64,000 nucleotides of DNA from Labyrinthula sp. Ha. Its lineage: Eukaryota > Sar > Bigyra > Labyrinthulida > Labyrinthulaceae. This document shows positions 34,049 to 43,035 of the stretch, piece by piece (position 1 is the stretch's first letter; each line of letters opens with the position of its first letter). The position numbers were made by a program, and so were the translations under genes. The notes beneath the pieces are model-generated. The model had not been told where the DNA came from. It did no database searches and saw only the letters and a program-made list of their open reading frames with translations. The stretch lies in contig JAALGZ010000002.1 in the NCBI GenBank assembly GCA_015227615.1, positions 310,001 through 374,000 of the forward strand, given 5' to 3'.

Positions 34049-36322
34049 CTATTCCTCGAAGTAGGCGTCGGCAAGATAGTCATCTTCGTCATCAATTGTT
34101 TTTCTTTTCTTTTTTTTCATTGGTTTCTGTTTCGAAGACACAGGTTTAATGTTTTCCTCCTCAGCTTTTCCTTCTTCAAGGTCATCATTCAGATCATCAA
34201 TGGCAAATAACGCTGTATTTTCTCTAACTGCTTCCTCCGCGCGCTCACGTTCAACTTCTTCACTAAAAGCCTTCATCCTCGACACATTAGTTGGACCAAA
34301 CTTGGACTTCTTCCTTTTTTCAATAATCAGATTCGAATGTTTTTCTATATCCTTTAAGAGATCCTTAATCACTCCAACACTCTCTTTATTCTTTGGAATT
34401 GATCTCTTGAGTTTCGTCAAGCAGCCTATTGTAGGAATAACCATCTCTGGAAAGCTAACACTCAACCTATAAATCTTCACAAAGCTTTCAACTTCTTCGA
34501 GCATTAACTTCAGCAAAGCCTGCGCTACATCTTTATCTTTAACTTCCTGCGACTTTATTCTCAGCCTAGAATTAAGGTTCGCCTTCAGCAATAATTCAGT
34601 TTCTAAGTTTTCATTTAATGATGTAAAAAACCGGGAGGTCAACATGCGAAGGACATGAGGGAAAATAGGTACATATAATCCTGACGACGCTGCTATGCTG
34701 TTGAGTAAAGAAATCAGCTGGATTCTAAGTGGGAAATATTCTGCTTTTGTAGATAATTCCATAGTTTGAGAAATAATCTGAACCATAGGATACACCAATT
34801 CTCTAAACTCAACTTGGTTACCTTTCCTTAGAGTGAAGGTCAGTTTCATATCGGTCTCCCTTTCCTTAGCAAAGAAAAATTGAAGCACAAATGCCCATAA
34901 CTTCAAACCAGATATAAACGGTCGTGAATAGACTCTGGAGAGGTTAATTTTGTCCCTTAGGCTTTCCTTGAGTTCCAGCGCCAGCTGCCTGATATACTTA
35001 AAGACATTGACATAAACAAAGGACACAGGTAGAAAGTCATAGTTCAGCATTTCGGCTATGAATCGCGCCTTCAAAGCTTGCTTCGCTTTATTTCTCCTCT
35101 GGATCTGTGCTTGCTGTAGACCTGCCTTTAAAGACACATTGCTGGTCGCACCAGCTTGCTTCAAGAATAGAGCGACTAATCTTTGGACACTGAACGAAAT
35201 GAGCGTGAAAACAGTTCTTTGCTTTTTGAAGCCACTCTTTTTTGTACATCTGTAATTTGTCTCAATAAAAACTTTGAGTGTAGAAAATAGTGTAAGATCA
35301 AGTTTATTTGACCCAAACTTGTTCAAATTCCTTTCCATAAGATAAAATATTGTCTTCAAGAAATCTAACTTTCTAAGGCAAGATACATGAGACTCATTTG
35401 TAAGCAACTGAAGAAGATTATTAATCTCTCCACAAAAGAGTTTGATTAATTTCTCATCTAATTCAGCCCACTTGGACTTCAACAAGTTTGTAGAGCTTCG
35501 AAAAACAATTTGCAAACCCTTTAGAGCATAGGAGTCAACAGAATTAATCAACATCTTTAGTTCTGTTAAAGTTGTTGTCACCACATATTTATCAAAGTCT
35601 TTTTCCTCTTTTAAACTTTTTTGAGAACAAATCTTTTTACAAACTGTCGAATATTTCTTCACAAAAGTGCTAAATTCTTCCTTGGAGCAGTTCAGTGCTT
35701 TTTTCTTCCGTTTATTTTTCAAGATGGAATCTACAAATGATTTATATTCTTGAAAAGAGGATTCTAACGGCTCACTAGATATTGCTGGACTTGATGCTTT
35801 TGGAAGAGTCAAAAGATCTGCTGACTCTTGCTGTAAGAACTTGTAAAACTCAGGATCTTTCTTTTTCACTTCTTCAATTTGCAATTCGTAATCATCAGCA
35901 TTTTCATCAATATCCTCTTGCACTTCTTTATCTTCTTGCTCAAGTTCTTGCTCAGCTTCCTCTTCTTCCTTAGAAAAAGGATTGGCCAGAAATTCATCTA
36001 AATTCTGTGTTGTCCGCTGCTCATCTACGGCCAAATTATCTTGCTGATTATAGGCACCTGTTGATGTTTTTTCCAAGCGTTTTCTAACCTGATTCTCATT
36101 CTTCTCCTTTTCAATTATTTGGTCAAAGTTAATTTTCTTCGGGGCCTCTTTTTCTTTGAATTTTGTTCTAACCACAGTTGAAAGTTTCACTTTTGTTTTG
36201 GTATTCAACAATTTCTTATTCTTCTTTTCCTTCTTACTCAACTTAGAACCAAGAATATGCTGATTTCCATCGGTCCCTTTTGACAGCTTCTTATAAAGCT
36301 TCCTGGTTGCCTTTTTACCCAT
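34049..36322 (-). CDS. NOC2: Nucleolar complex protein 2 (NOC2)
   Basis: NOC2 works with NOC1 and then NOC3 in assembly and nuclear export of 60S pre-ribosomes. This 757-residue protein has a basic N-terminus (MGKKATRKLYKKLSKG), an acidic segment (118-145) and the hallmark DPEFYKFLQQ (156-165), matching DPEFYKFLQ in the animal homologue. The Noc2 domain follows: LREL-type helices, LALELKESLRDKI, LKLWAFVLQFF, YPMVQIISQTMELSTKAEYFPLR and SSGLYVPIFPHVLRML, all in family order. The C-terminus is acidic then Lys-rich (KPMKKKKRK), a likely nuclear/nucleolar signal. Length is close to yeast Noc2 (about 710). It is intronless and 140 nt from the p24 gene on the same strand. Confidence 0.93.
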   Translation of the reverse strand: MGKKATRKLYKKLSKGTDGNQHILGSKLSKKEKKNKKLLNTKTKVKLSTVVRTKFKEKEAPKKINFDQIIEKEKNENQVRKRLEKTSTGAYNQQDNLAVDEQRTTQNLDEFLANPFSKEEEEAEQELEQEDKEVQEDIDENADDYELQIEEVKKKDPEFYKFLQQESADLLTLPKASSPAISSEPLESSFQEYKSFVDSILKNKRKKKALNCSKEEFSTFVKKYSTVCKKICSQKSLKEEKDFDKYVVTTTLTELKMLINSVDSYALKGLQIVFRSSTNLLKSKWAELDEKLIKLFCGEINNLLQLLTNESHVSCLRKLDFLKTIFYLMERNLNKFGSNKLDLTLFSTLKVFIETNYRCTKKSGFKKQRTVFTLISFSVQRLVALFLKQAGATSNVSLKAGLQQAQIQRRNKAKQALKARFIAEMLNYDFLPVSFVYVNVFKYIRQLALELKESLRDKINLSRVYSRPFISGLKLWAFVLQFFFAKERETDMKLTFTLRKGNQVEFRELVYPMVQIISQTMELSTKAEYFPLRIQLISLLNSIAASSGLYVPIFPHVLRMLTSRFFTSLNENLETELLLKANLNSRLRIKSQEVKDKDVAQALLKLMLEEVESFVKIYRLSVSFPEMVIPTIGCLTKLKRSIPKNKESVGVIKDLLKDIEKHSNLIIEKRKKSKFGPTNVSRMKAFSEEVERERAEEAVRENTALFAIDDLNDDLEEGKAEEENIKPVSSKQKPMKKKKRKTIDDEDDYLADAYFEE

Positions 36323-36374
36323 TCAATACTTTTTCTGTTCCACAATTTTAACTTTTGGCCACATGGCCGTGTTA

Positions 36375-36387
36375 ATTTGATTGGATG
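36375..36387 (-). promoter_or_regulatory. CATCCAATCAAAT promoter motif upstream of NOC2
   Basis: On the minus strand the 13-mer CATCCAATCAAAT lies 53-65 nt upstream of the NOC2 ATG. The identical 13-mer lies 57-69 nt upstream of MCM5 and a one-mismatch version lies 64-76 nt upstream of p24, each in the sense direction. The core is a CCAAT box, known to be bound by NF-Y in many eukaryotes. Confidence 0.6.
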
Positions 36388-36462
36388 TTTTGTTCTTCAA
36401 GCGCAAATTATTGGTCAGATTCTGGTCGTAATCGACACGTTTGGGAAGCCAGAAACATATGT

Positions 36463-37122
36463 TTAAGCAAAGGACTTTGTTCTAAAATAAGACTTCAAGT
36501 GAAGAATCTGATAAACACCCACAGATACAATAGCTAGAGCTTCTAATATGTTCCAAATCACGGTCCTACTATTTATTCTACTCGCCTGGGTTGCAAAGTG
36601 ATCATTCTGCTCGTGTACGTATTCCATTTCCTTCAATAACAACGAAATATCGGACTCTAAGAAAGCAATTTCCTTCTTGAAAGCATCAAGGTGACTAACA
36701 CTAGGGTACTTTTCCAAGAGTTCATCAAAATTATTCTCCCTTATATCAATAATAAACTCTATGAGATATTTCTTTTCTGCTGCGGTGCGCTTTTTGGAGG
36801 CAATGCAAATTTCATAGACGCCCTGTTCTTTAGCATGAAAAGAAAACTTTGAAGAGGAAGATGGGATTAGATCTTTTTCCATTTTCAAACTTTTTCTTTC
36901 ATCATAAATATTTAGAAGAAGATCAGCTTTTTCTAAAAACCCATAAGTAGCGACAAGTAAACTGTCACGGGGAAGCTCTTCTATGAAGCAGGTAGGTTTC
37001 GTTGGGTTAGTGACTACCTCAATCAGGAGCTTATTTTCTGGAACATCAGCACCAAAAGTCATCCAAATACATAAAGTGAACACAAGAACTAAACATTTCG
37101 ACCACTTTCCATCAAAATCCAT
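36463..37122 (-). CDS. p24/EMP24 (TMED) family cargo receptor
   Basis: p24 proteins cycle between ER and Golgi, helping to load cargo and to form COPI and COPII vesicles. From the first true ATG the protein has 219 residues. It has a signal peptide (1-25, KCLVLVFTLCIWMTFGA), a GOLD domain (about 33-127) with the two conserved cysteines (Cys45, Cys106, in PTCFIEEL and VYEICIAS), a luminal coiled coil, and the typical SRINSRTVIWNILEALAIVSVGVYQ leading into the membrane span. The cytosolic tail LKSYFRTKSFA has an aromatic pair (YF) as a COPII signal but no C-terminal dilysine. The frame continues upstream without another ATG, so I chose 37122. It is divergent from MCM5 across a 148-nt shared promoter. 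It functionally partners the COPI epsilon subunit encoded at 17-18 kb. Confidence 0.92.
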   Translation of the reverse strand: MDFDGKWSKCLVLVFTLCIWMTFGADVPENKLLIEVVTNPTKPTCFIEELPRDSLLVATYGFLEKADLLLNIYDERKSLKMEKDLIPSSSSKFSFHAKEQGVYEICIASKKRTAAEKKYLIEFIIDIRENNFDELLEKYPSVSHLDAFKKEIAFLESDISLLLKEMEYVHEQNDHFATQASRINSRTVIWNILEALAIVSVGVYQILHLKSYFRTKSFA

Positions 37123-37185
37123 CTTGAAATGGACTCTTTCACACAATTAAACTCTGTTTTCTTTTCCTTGATATATATTCTTCCA

Positions 37186-37214
37186 ATTTCATTGGATGGT
37201 TCATCCAATCAAAT
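37186..37214. promoter_or_regulatory. Bidirectional p24/MCM5 promoter element with inverted CCAAT motifs
   Basis: The perfect inverted repeat ATTGGATGGTTCATCCAAT (37191-37209) sits near the middle of the 148-nt divergent promoter. Each arm is the start of the shared motif: CATCCAATCAAAT runs toward MCM5 (37202-37214) and CATCCAATGAAAT runs toward p24 (37186-37198, minus strand). Paired CCAAT boxes of opposite orientation are typical of bidirectional promoters. Confidence 0.6.
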
Positions 37215-37270
37215 ATCATCCCGTTCAGAACAGAAAAACGGTTAAACATCAAAGTTTATAATTTGTTAAA

Positions 37271-39583
37271 ATGAGTGTAAGCATGCGGGACGACGTCCGT
37301 AGCACATTCACTTACCAGAATAAGTTGCAAAGCGAAGCTGAAGAAGAAGAGATTGCTTCGGGGGTCTTTACGCAGTATAATGAATACATAGAATCCATCT
37401 ACAAACAGGTAGATGATACTTTCCCGTCTTTTGGAGTACACAACATGGAAACAACGAAAAATAGATTTCTAAAGTTTATCAAAGGAAGTAGAAAGTATAG
37501 AGACATGATTATTGGAAATTTAAGACGAAAAAAGTACTTCGTCGAAGTAGATCTTGAGGATCTCTTTCACTTTGATGAAACACTTGTTGACGTGATTAGG
37601 CGGAAACCAAAGTTATATCTACGTATATTTGAAGACGCTGTTCTAGAGTTCATGAAAACAACTATTCCAACTGATGAAATGGCTGCATTCTTGGAACTTT
37701 TTAACATAGATCAAATAAATCCTGAAACGGCATATGGAGTGTTTCACGTTACAATTAGTACTAAGCAAGGTTTGTACCCCTTAAGAAAACTCGATGTCAA
37801 TCACCTGAACGAAATGGTTGTCCTCAGAGGAGTAATAATCAACACTTCAGTTCCTCAAGCAAGATTAGCTTCGTTGGCAATACAGTGCTCAACTTGCTTC
37901 ACCAGGACTAATATCCCATTAGAGAGAAACAAGACTAATTTTGGTGAGCACGTGAAGCAAATGGAATGCTCAGAATGCAAAAACAAGAGCTTAAAAACGT
38001 TGATCGATGAGTGTCAGTATATAGACCAGCAAATTACTACCATCCAAGAACTGCCTGAGGAAACTCCAACAGGTGAAATGCCAAGAAAGATTCAAGTAAT
38101 GTGCGAGAGAAGTTTGATTGATAAAGTAAGACCTGGATCCCGCGCACAGATAGTAGGTATGTTCTCGGTTTTCGCTGGCGTTGATATCGCCAACTCCCAA
38201 ACTATGACAATCAAATCAAGTTTCTTAAGTGCACTGGGTATTCAGATTTTAGAGCATGGAGCTGAAGGAAAATTGTCTTCAAACTTTTGTCCCGAAGAAA
38301 TTCAGTCTTTCAGAGATTTTTCACAAAAAGCAGATGTGTATTCGCAAGTTTGGAAAAGTGTTTCACCTTCCATTACAGGAAAATATACAGATGATATAAA
38401 GAAAGCAATTGCTGCAATGCTCTTTGGAGGAACAAGAGTTGAAGATAAAGCCGGGATGGTCACGAGAGGAGACATTAATGTCCTTCTACTTGGTGATCCC
38501 TCTGTTGGTAAAAGTGCATGGTTAAAGTATGTTGAAAAAGTAGCACCAATCAGCGTATACACTTCAGGAAAGGGTAGTTCGGCAGCAGGGTTAACTGCTT
38601 CTGTAATTCGAGATCGAAAAGGGGATTTTTACTTGGAAGGAGGAGCTATGGTTCTGGCAGATGGAGGAGTTGTCTGCATAGATGAGTTTGATAAGATGAG
38701 AGATCAGGATCGAGTTGCAATTCATGAGGCTATGGAGCAGCAAACTATAAGCATAGCAAAAGCTGGAATTACAACAGTGTTAAATTCTAGGTGCTCTGTC
38801 TTAGCGGCTGCAAATCCTGTTTTTGGTACGTACAATGATGACAGAACAACTGCTGAGAATATTGATTTTTTGCCTACTATTCTGTCCAGGTTTGATCTTA
38901 TTTTTATCATTAAGGATGTGAAAAACACATTTCGAGATAAAAAGATCTCACAACATATTTTAGGTGCTCATACGTTTCCAGGACGAAAACGAGTTGTAGT
39001 GAAGAAAAAGGAAAACCAGGCTGTAGGAATAGAGTTCTTGAAACGGTACCTAGAATATGCTAGAAGTACGTGCTTTCCAACCATCTCCAAAGAGGCGGCC
39101 AACGTGTTGATGAACCATTACGTTAAAGTTAGACAGGATGCGAAAACTGAGGCTCGGGTCTCTAGAAGTTATGGCGGGAATGGGACAACAGTTCCCATTA
39201 CAGTAAGGCAGTTTGAAGCGCTTTGCAGAATTACGGAAGCACTGGCAAGAATGGAACTGGCGAAGGAAGCAAGCATCCAACACGCCCATGAAGCAATCCG
39301 ACTGTTTAATGTTTCCACAGTGCACTCAGCATCTAGAAGGAATGATCTGGCTGAACTTTCGAGTTTTAATTCCACATTTACAAAGGAAATTCAAAGAGCA
39401 GAAGATTTCATTAGAAATGTGATTCCAATTGGGACGAAGATGAAAACAAATGAGGTGTTCTACAAGTACCAAAAATTTGAATCTGCGAACAAACATGCAC
39501 TAAGTAAGGCTATTAAATTGATGTCATTAAGATGTGAGGTTGAGTACATGCACAGGAACAGATACCTCTACAGAAAGTTGTGA
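37271..39583 (+). CDS. MCM5: DNA replication licensing factor MCM5
   Basis: MCM5 is a subunit of the hexameric MCM2-7 replicative helicase loaded at origins in G1. The 770 residues show the N-terminal MCM domain with a zinc-binding C206-X2-C209...C233-X2-C236, Walker A GDPSVGKS (408-415, with the MCM-type Ser/Val pattern), Walker B CIDEFDKM (469-476) and the arginine-finger SRFD (539-542). The stretches VYTSGKGSSAAGLTASV and RCSVLAAANPVFGTYNDD mark the MCM5 subfamily rather than MCM2 or MCM4. The C-terminal winged-helix region (EVFYKYQKFES...VEYMHRNRYLYRK) is present. The protein is complete and intronless. The divergent promoter with p24 carries inverted CCAAT motifs. Confidence 0.97.
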   Translation: MSVSMRDDVRSTFTYQNKLQSEAEEEEIASGVFTQYNEYIESIYKQVDDTFPSFGVHNMETTKNRFLKFIKGSRKYRDMIIGNLRRKKYFVEVDLEDLFHFDETLVDVIRRKPKLYLRIFEDAVLEFMKTTIPTDEMAAFLELFNIDQINPETAYGVFHVTISTKQGLYPLRKLDVNHLNEMVVLRGVIINTSVPQARLASLAIQCSTCFTRTNIPLERNKTNFGEHVKQMECSECKNKSLKTLIDECQYIDQQITTIQELPEETPTGEMPRKIQVMCERSLIDKVRPGSRAQIVGMFSVFAGVDIANSQTMTIKSSFLSALGIQILEHGAEGKLSSNFCPEEIQSFRDFSQKADVYSQVWKSVSPSITGKYTDDIKKAIAAMLFGGTRVEDKAGMVTRGDINVLLLGDPSVGKSAWLKYVEKVAPISVYTSGKGSSAAGLTASVIRDRKGDFYLEGGAMVLADGGVVCIDEFDKMRDQDRVAIHEAMEQQTISIAKAGITTVLNSRCSVLAAANPVFGTYNDDRTTAENIDFLPTILSRFDLIFIIKDVKNTFRDKKISQHILGAHTFPGRKRVVVKKKENQAVGIEFLKRYLEYARSTCFPTISKEAANVLMNHYVKVRQDAKTEARVSRSYGGNGTTVPITVRQFEALCRITEALARMELAKEASIQHAHEAIRLFNVSTVHSASRRNDLAELSSFNSTFTKEIQRAEDFIRNVIPIGTKMKTNEVFYKYQKFESANKHALSKAIKLMSLRCEVEYMHRNRYLYRKL

Positions 39584-40615
39584 GTTCCTTACGATGAATT
39601 AGATTAATTGCAACATTATACCCAGCTTCAAAATAATTCTCTAGCGTGTTATTTACTGGAGTCTGAGATATGTTTTTTCGTACCATTTTACATTGGCTAA
39701 GTAGCAATCTTTGCCTGTGAGCAGTGTGTAGACATTTTTAGAGCAAAGAGGATTAGGGTATTGAGGAAAGAACACCTTTTGTTATTGTCTAATCTTAGAA
39801 TTACACTAGCCCAAAAGGCACCGCGTTCCTGTAAAAATAAATAGTTGAAAAGGCCCATTCATATAACCAATCAATTTCCTCATCATGTTTAACCATCTTT
39901 TTTCTAAGTAGTAGCAACTTAACCTTGATATTTTATCTAGTTACTTCAAAGTACTACATTTTTCACAAGATGTTTCAAGGCTACTGCAATGAGTTCTAAC
40001 ATGTTCCATGTAGATGCCACTTTACAAGAAAATAGTAATATAACCTTTAAGGCATCGAAATAGAAATTTGAAGTTGTCTTCAAAACTTATAATCTTCATC
40101 TTTTCTGAAAAACAAAAGAATAATTGTCATTTAAGGAGTCACTGGACTGCTTAAACTCTACAATTTTTTTATGTGCAAAACCTAATTCTTAGTGCTGTCA
40201 TCGTAACAGTAGCACCTACAATTTGAGCCTTTTGGTACAGCTTTCCAATACAAACATCGATACTTAAGTTTCTTTGCATTAAACCTCTGTTGTATTTCTT
40301 ATCTGAGACAATAGCCTACTTACCCTTTTACAATAAAAAAAATAGTCTCTATAGCACTTATAATACCCTTTAGAACACTTGGAACACTCTTGAAATACTG
40401 TTTATATTATGATGGAACTATATTATACTTTTGGATATTTGGCAGTTGCAGCAATAGTGTAGATTTCCTGGAGAAAGTTTAACATTTTAAATTTGGGAAA
40501 CTTAAATACAGCTCTTACTACTTATCATCTCCCAACGCTTCTGCTTTAAAAGAACTTAAAAGGCCTTCCTCAGAGAAAATATTAATTGCTCCAAGTGTTT
40601 CTAAATAGTTTGCAT

Positions 40616-40654
40616 AGTATAACTCGCCTTTTACTAGGTTCCTTACCTTATACT
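40616..40654 (+). ncRNA. U5 snRNA loop-I-like hairpin (weak candidate)
   Basis: CGCCTTTTACTA (40625-40636) equals the 12-nt apical loop of U5 snRNA, which holds exon ends during splicing. It is closed by AACT/GGTT, and outside an asymmetric internal loop AGTATA (40616-40621) pairs with TATACT (40649-40654). I see no convincing Sm site (RATTTTTGR) or 3' stem-loop after it, so it may be chance. Confidence 0.2.
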
Positions 40655-40865
40655 TTATTAACCTGTCTACCATCTTAATCACGACGGCAACGGGGACTCA
40701 TATAAAGTTCTAGGATAGAATAATTAGCGCTCCTTAATGGATGCAAGCATGTGGAAGAAGGTAGGAGCAAACAAAAAGTAAACACCATGATTGTATAACC
40801 TTCATGTATGCACGAAAGGAATTAGAGAAACAGTTTTTTCACTCTGCGTTACTCGCACATACGCA

Positions 40866-41335
40866 TAGGATTTGATAAGAATTATTAATAATTATTTGAT
40901 CATTGTTTTGATTCTGATTATCAATAAAAGAACTGGGATTTTGACCCTCATCAAATAGTTCTGTTTCTATTCTGATTATCAGCTTATTATCAGATTAAAG
41001 ATGAGCCAAGCAACCCAAAAATATGTATTCTATACATGTATGGTAGGAAAATCCATATAAACTGGCAATACTCAACGGGATTATTCTGGTAATAGTAGGA
41101 ATTATAGCCATATGCCCCGAAATTTGATGAATTCCATACGGTGGCAAAATGAAATATTTTTTTTTCCCACTTGGCCCAACGCCGTGTGGCTCACTTTATT
41201 ACTAAGAATCAATTCATTATCTATAATCAATTAAAGTTGTTGGCGAATTAACAGATTTTACTAATACGAAAAGCAAGGGCATGATTCTCATAGATAAATT
41301 ATCCAAAAATCAAATCCCATCCTCATCCGGATCTA
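40866..41335 (+). mobile_element. hAT-like MITE (copy 4)
   Basis: It starts TAGGATTTGATAAGAATTAT and shares 25 or more consecutive bases of its left end with the 31.8-kb copy. The middle keeps TCTGGTAATAGTAGG and TTGGCCCAACGCCGTGTGGC. The right end (TAGATAAATTATCC...CAAATCCCATCC) is an imperfect inverted copy of the left (GGATTTGAT). The exact right boundary and target duplication are unclear. Confidence 0.7.
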
Positions 41336-42554
41336 ATTTCTCATTAACTAAATTTCAACTTGAGTAAAATTTCAAGCAAGCTCATTATAACCACACCAGC
41401 AATCACATGAATCTGCCAAGAGATAAAACTTAACTGAGGTAAAAAAAAAGTATACATTTTAACAGATCAGAAATAATAACAAACTTATTTGTTTATACAT
41501 GGTGACACACTCATACAACCTCTTTACAAAATAGCACAATACTCAAACATTTATTAGTATGCTCTTGTGAAATCAATGAAGAAGGTCAAGATATTAGTAC
41601 AGATAAATTGTATCGCTTAAAGAAACAGGGTAAAGATTAGGAATCCTTTATATCGTTCTTTAATTTATCTATGCAGTCAATATGTCTTGCATGGCCAAAC
41701 GTCAAGAAAGGAATAAGGCAGTTCAAAATTTTATTGCCACAGTAAATTGAGGAAAGGGGAAGATTAAGTTCAACCCAAGTCTACAAGCTAAGGAAACATG
41801 AAGAAGATAAGCACAAAAAAAATGAATCGAATTTATATCAAAATGTAATCTAACAATGAACAGATTTTATTTGTAAGACCAATTTAGAAATGAACAGACC
41901 TTGCATTCAGAAAACTAAACAAACAGAATAGAGAACATTAAGTAGACAGGTGTTAGTGTTAGTATAGATCAAAGAGAATAAACCAACTTCTAGGAGTAGC
42001 ATAATGCAATAATTTCTTGTTTCCAGCAAAACAGGTTATATAAGGTTTTCTGGGGGTAGATTTTATCACAGCCAGCTTACTTCAGAGGTTGCTCACCATA
42101 TATATATATCGCAAGCGAGAAGCGTAACAAAATGACTCACCATACAGTAATTTCACATACTATTGTACACCATAAAATTCGTCTCCTTTCAGAAATAAGA
42201 ATATCAAATACCAATTGAATACATGTAATACTTTCCCATGCAAAATTTCAAACGTGGTTGTAATAATCTTACATTTTATGGAACATTGTACTTTGAACGA
42301 GACACCTTATCCGATTTGATATTGAAAAGGGTTGCGCTTTAGGGTATTGGGCCTTTTAAACTGATTGAACCATGATTAGCGTTTTAAAAGGAAAAAAATC
42401 ATATCTCAAATCACCAGTAAAAATGCACTTTAACTGCAAGATTTGTGCACCAGTTCAAGATTTGATTTAAGATTTAATTTTTGCATTATATTCCATAGTA
42501 GTTCAAGATAAAAGGTTCATGGGTGATTGACTTTTCTTAACCTAATCCCTGTAT

Positions 42555-43035
42555 AAACGCCTTCCATTTGCTGTTGACTCAATATTCAAAGCGGATTATT
42601 GGCTTATATCCTTCAGTTTCTGGGTTTTTCTTAATTGAAAGTTCCATCTGAATTAATTAAAACGAAATGCGTATCTCCCTACTTGTGGCAAGGGTTTTCT
42701 CTAATGGTCCATAGAGCGGTAAACCTAATCAGAAAGCAGCTTATAAACAACAATCATCGAGGAGCTAATAATAGGTATATTGCTTCATGTTTTCAAGTTT
42801 TGGAAATTTATGATTCATATGTTAAACTTCTTGACCATTGCTTCTATCTGTAAAAATAGTTTTAGTATTGTTATAGCTCTTCTAACTAGATGGAGATTAT
42901 TAAGATTTCATCTAGCAAATAACAAAGTTGGATCCAGAAAATTAAGTCGCGTTTTCTATAGACCCTTTCAAATTCTTCACAGGATAATTACATATTGGGT
43001 TTTACTGAGATTAAATGCGATGAAAGTTTAATGAC
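42555..43035 (+). mobile_element. Ty3/gypsy integrase C-terminal fossil
   Basis: The stretch RKLSRVFYRPFQILHRI near 42930-42990 closely resembles the conserved C-terminal integrase segment of Ty3/gypsy retrotransposons (KLSPRFYGPFQILERI type). Upstream traces (VHRAVNLIRKQLINNNHRGAN and a preceding LPFA motif) fit the end of the integrase core in order. No LTRs, primer site or reverse transcriptase were recognised nearby. It is clearly broken in several places and looks old. Confidence 0.45.

Noticed and set aside
37123-37146. 8-codon upstream extension of the p24 frame
   Set aside because: It begins with TTG; the ATG at 37122 gives a normal signal peptide.
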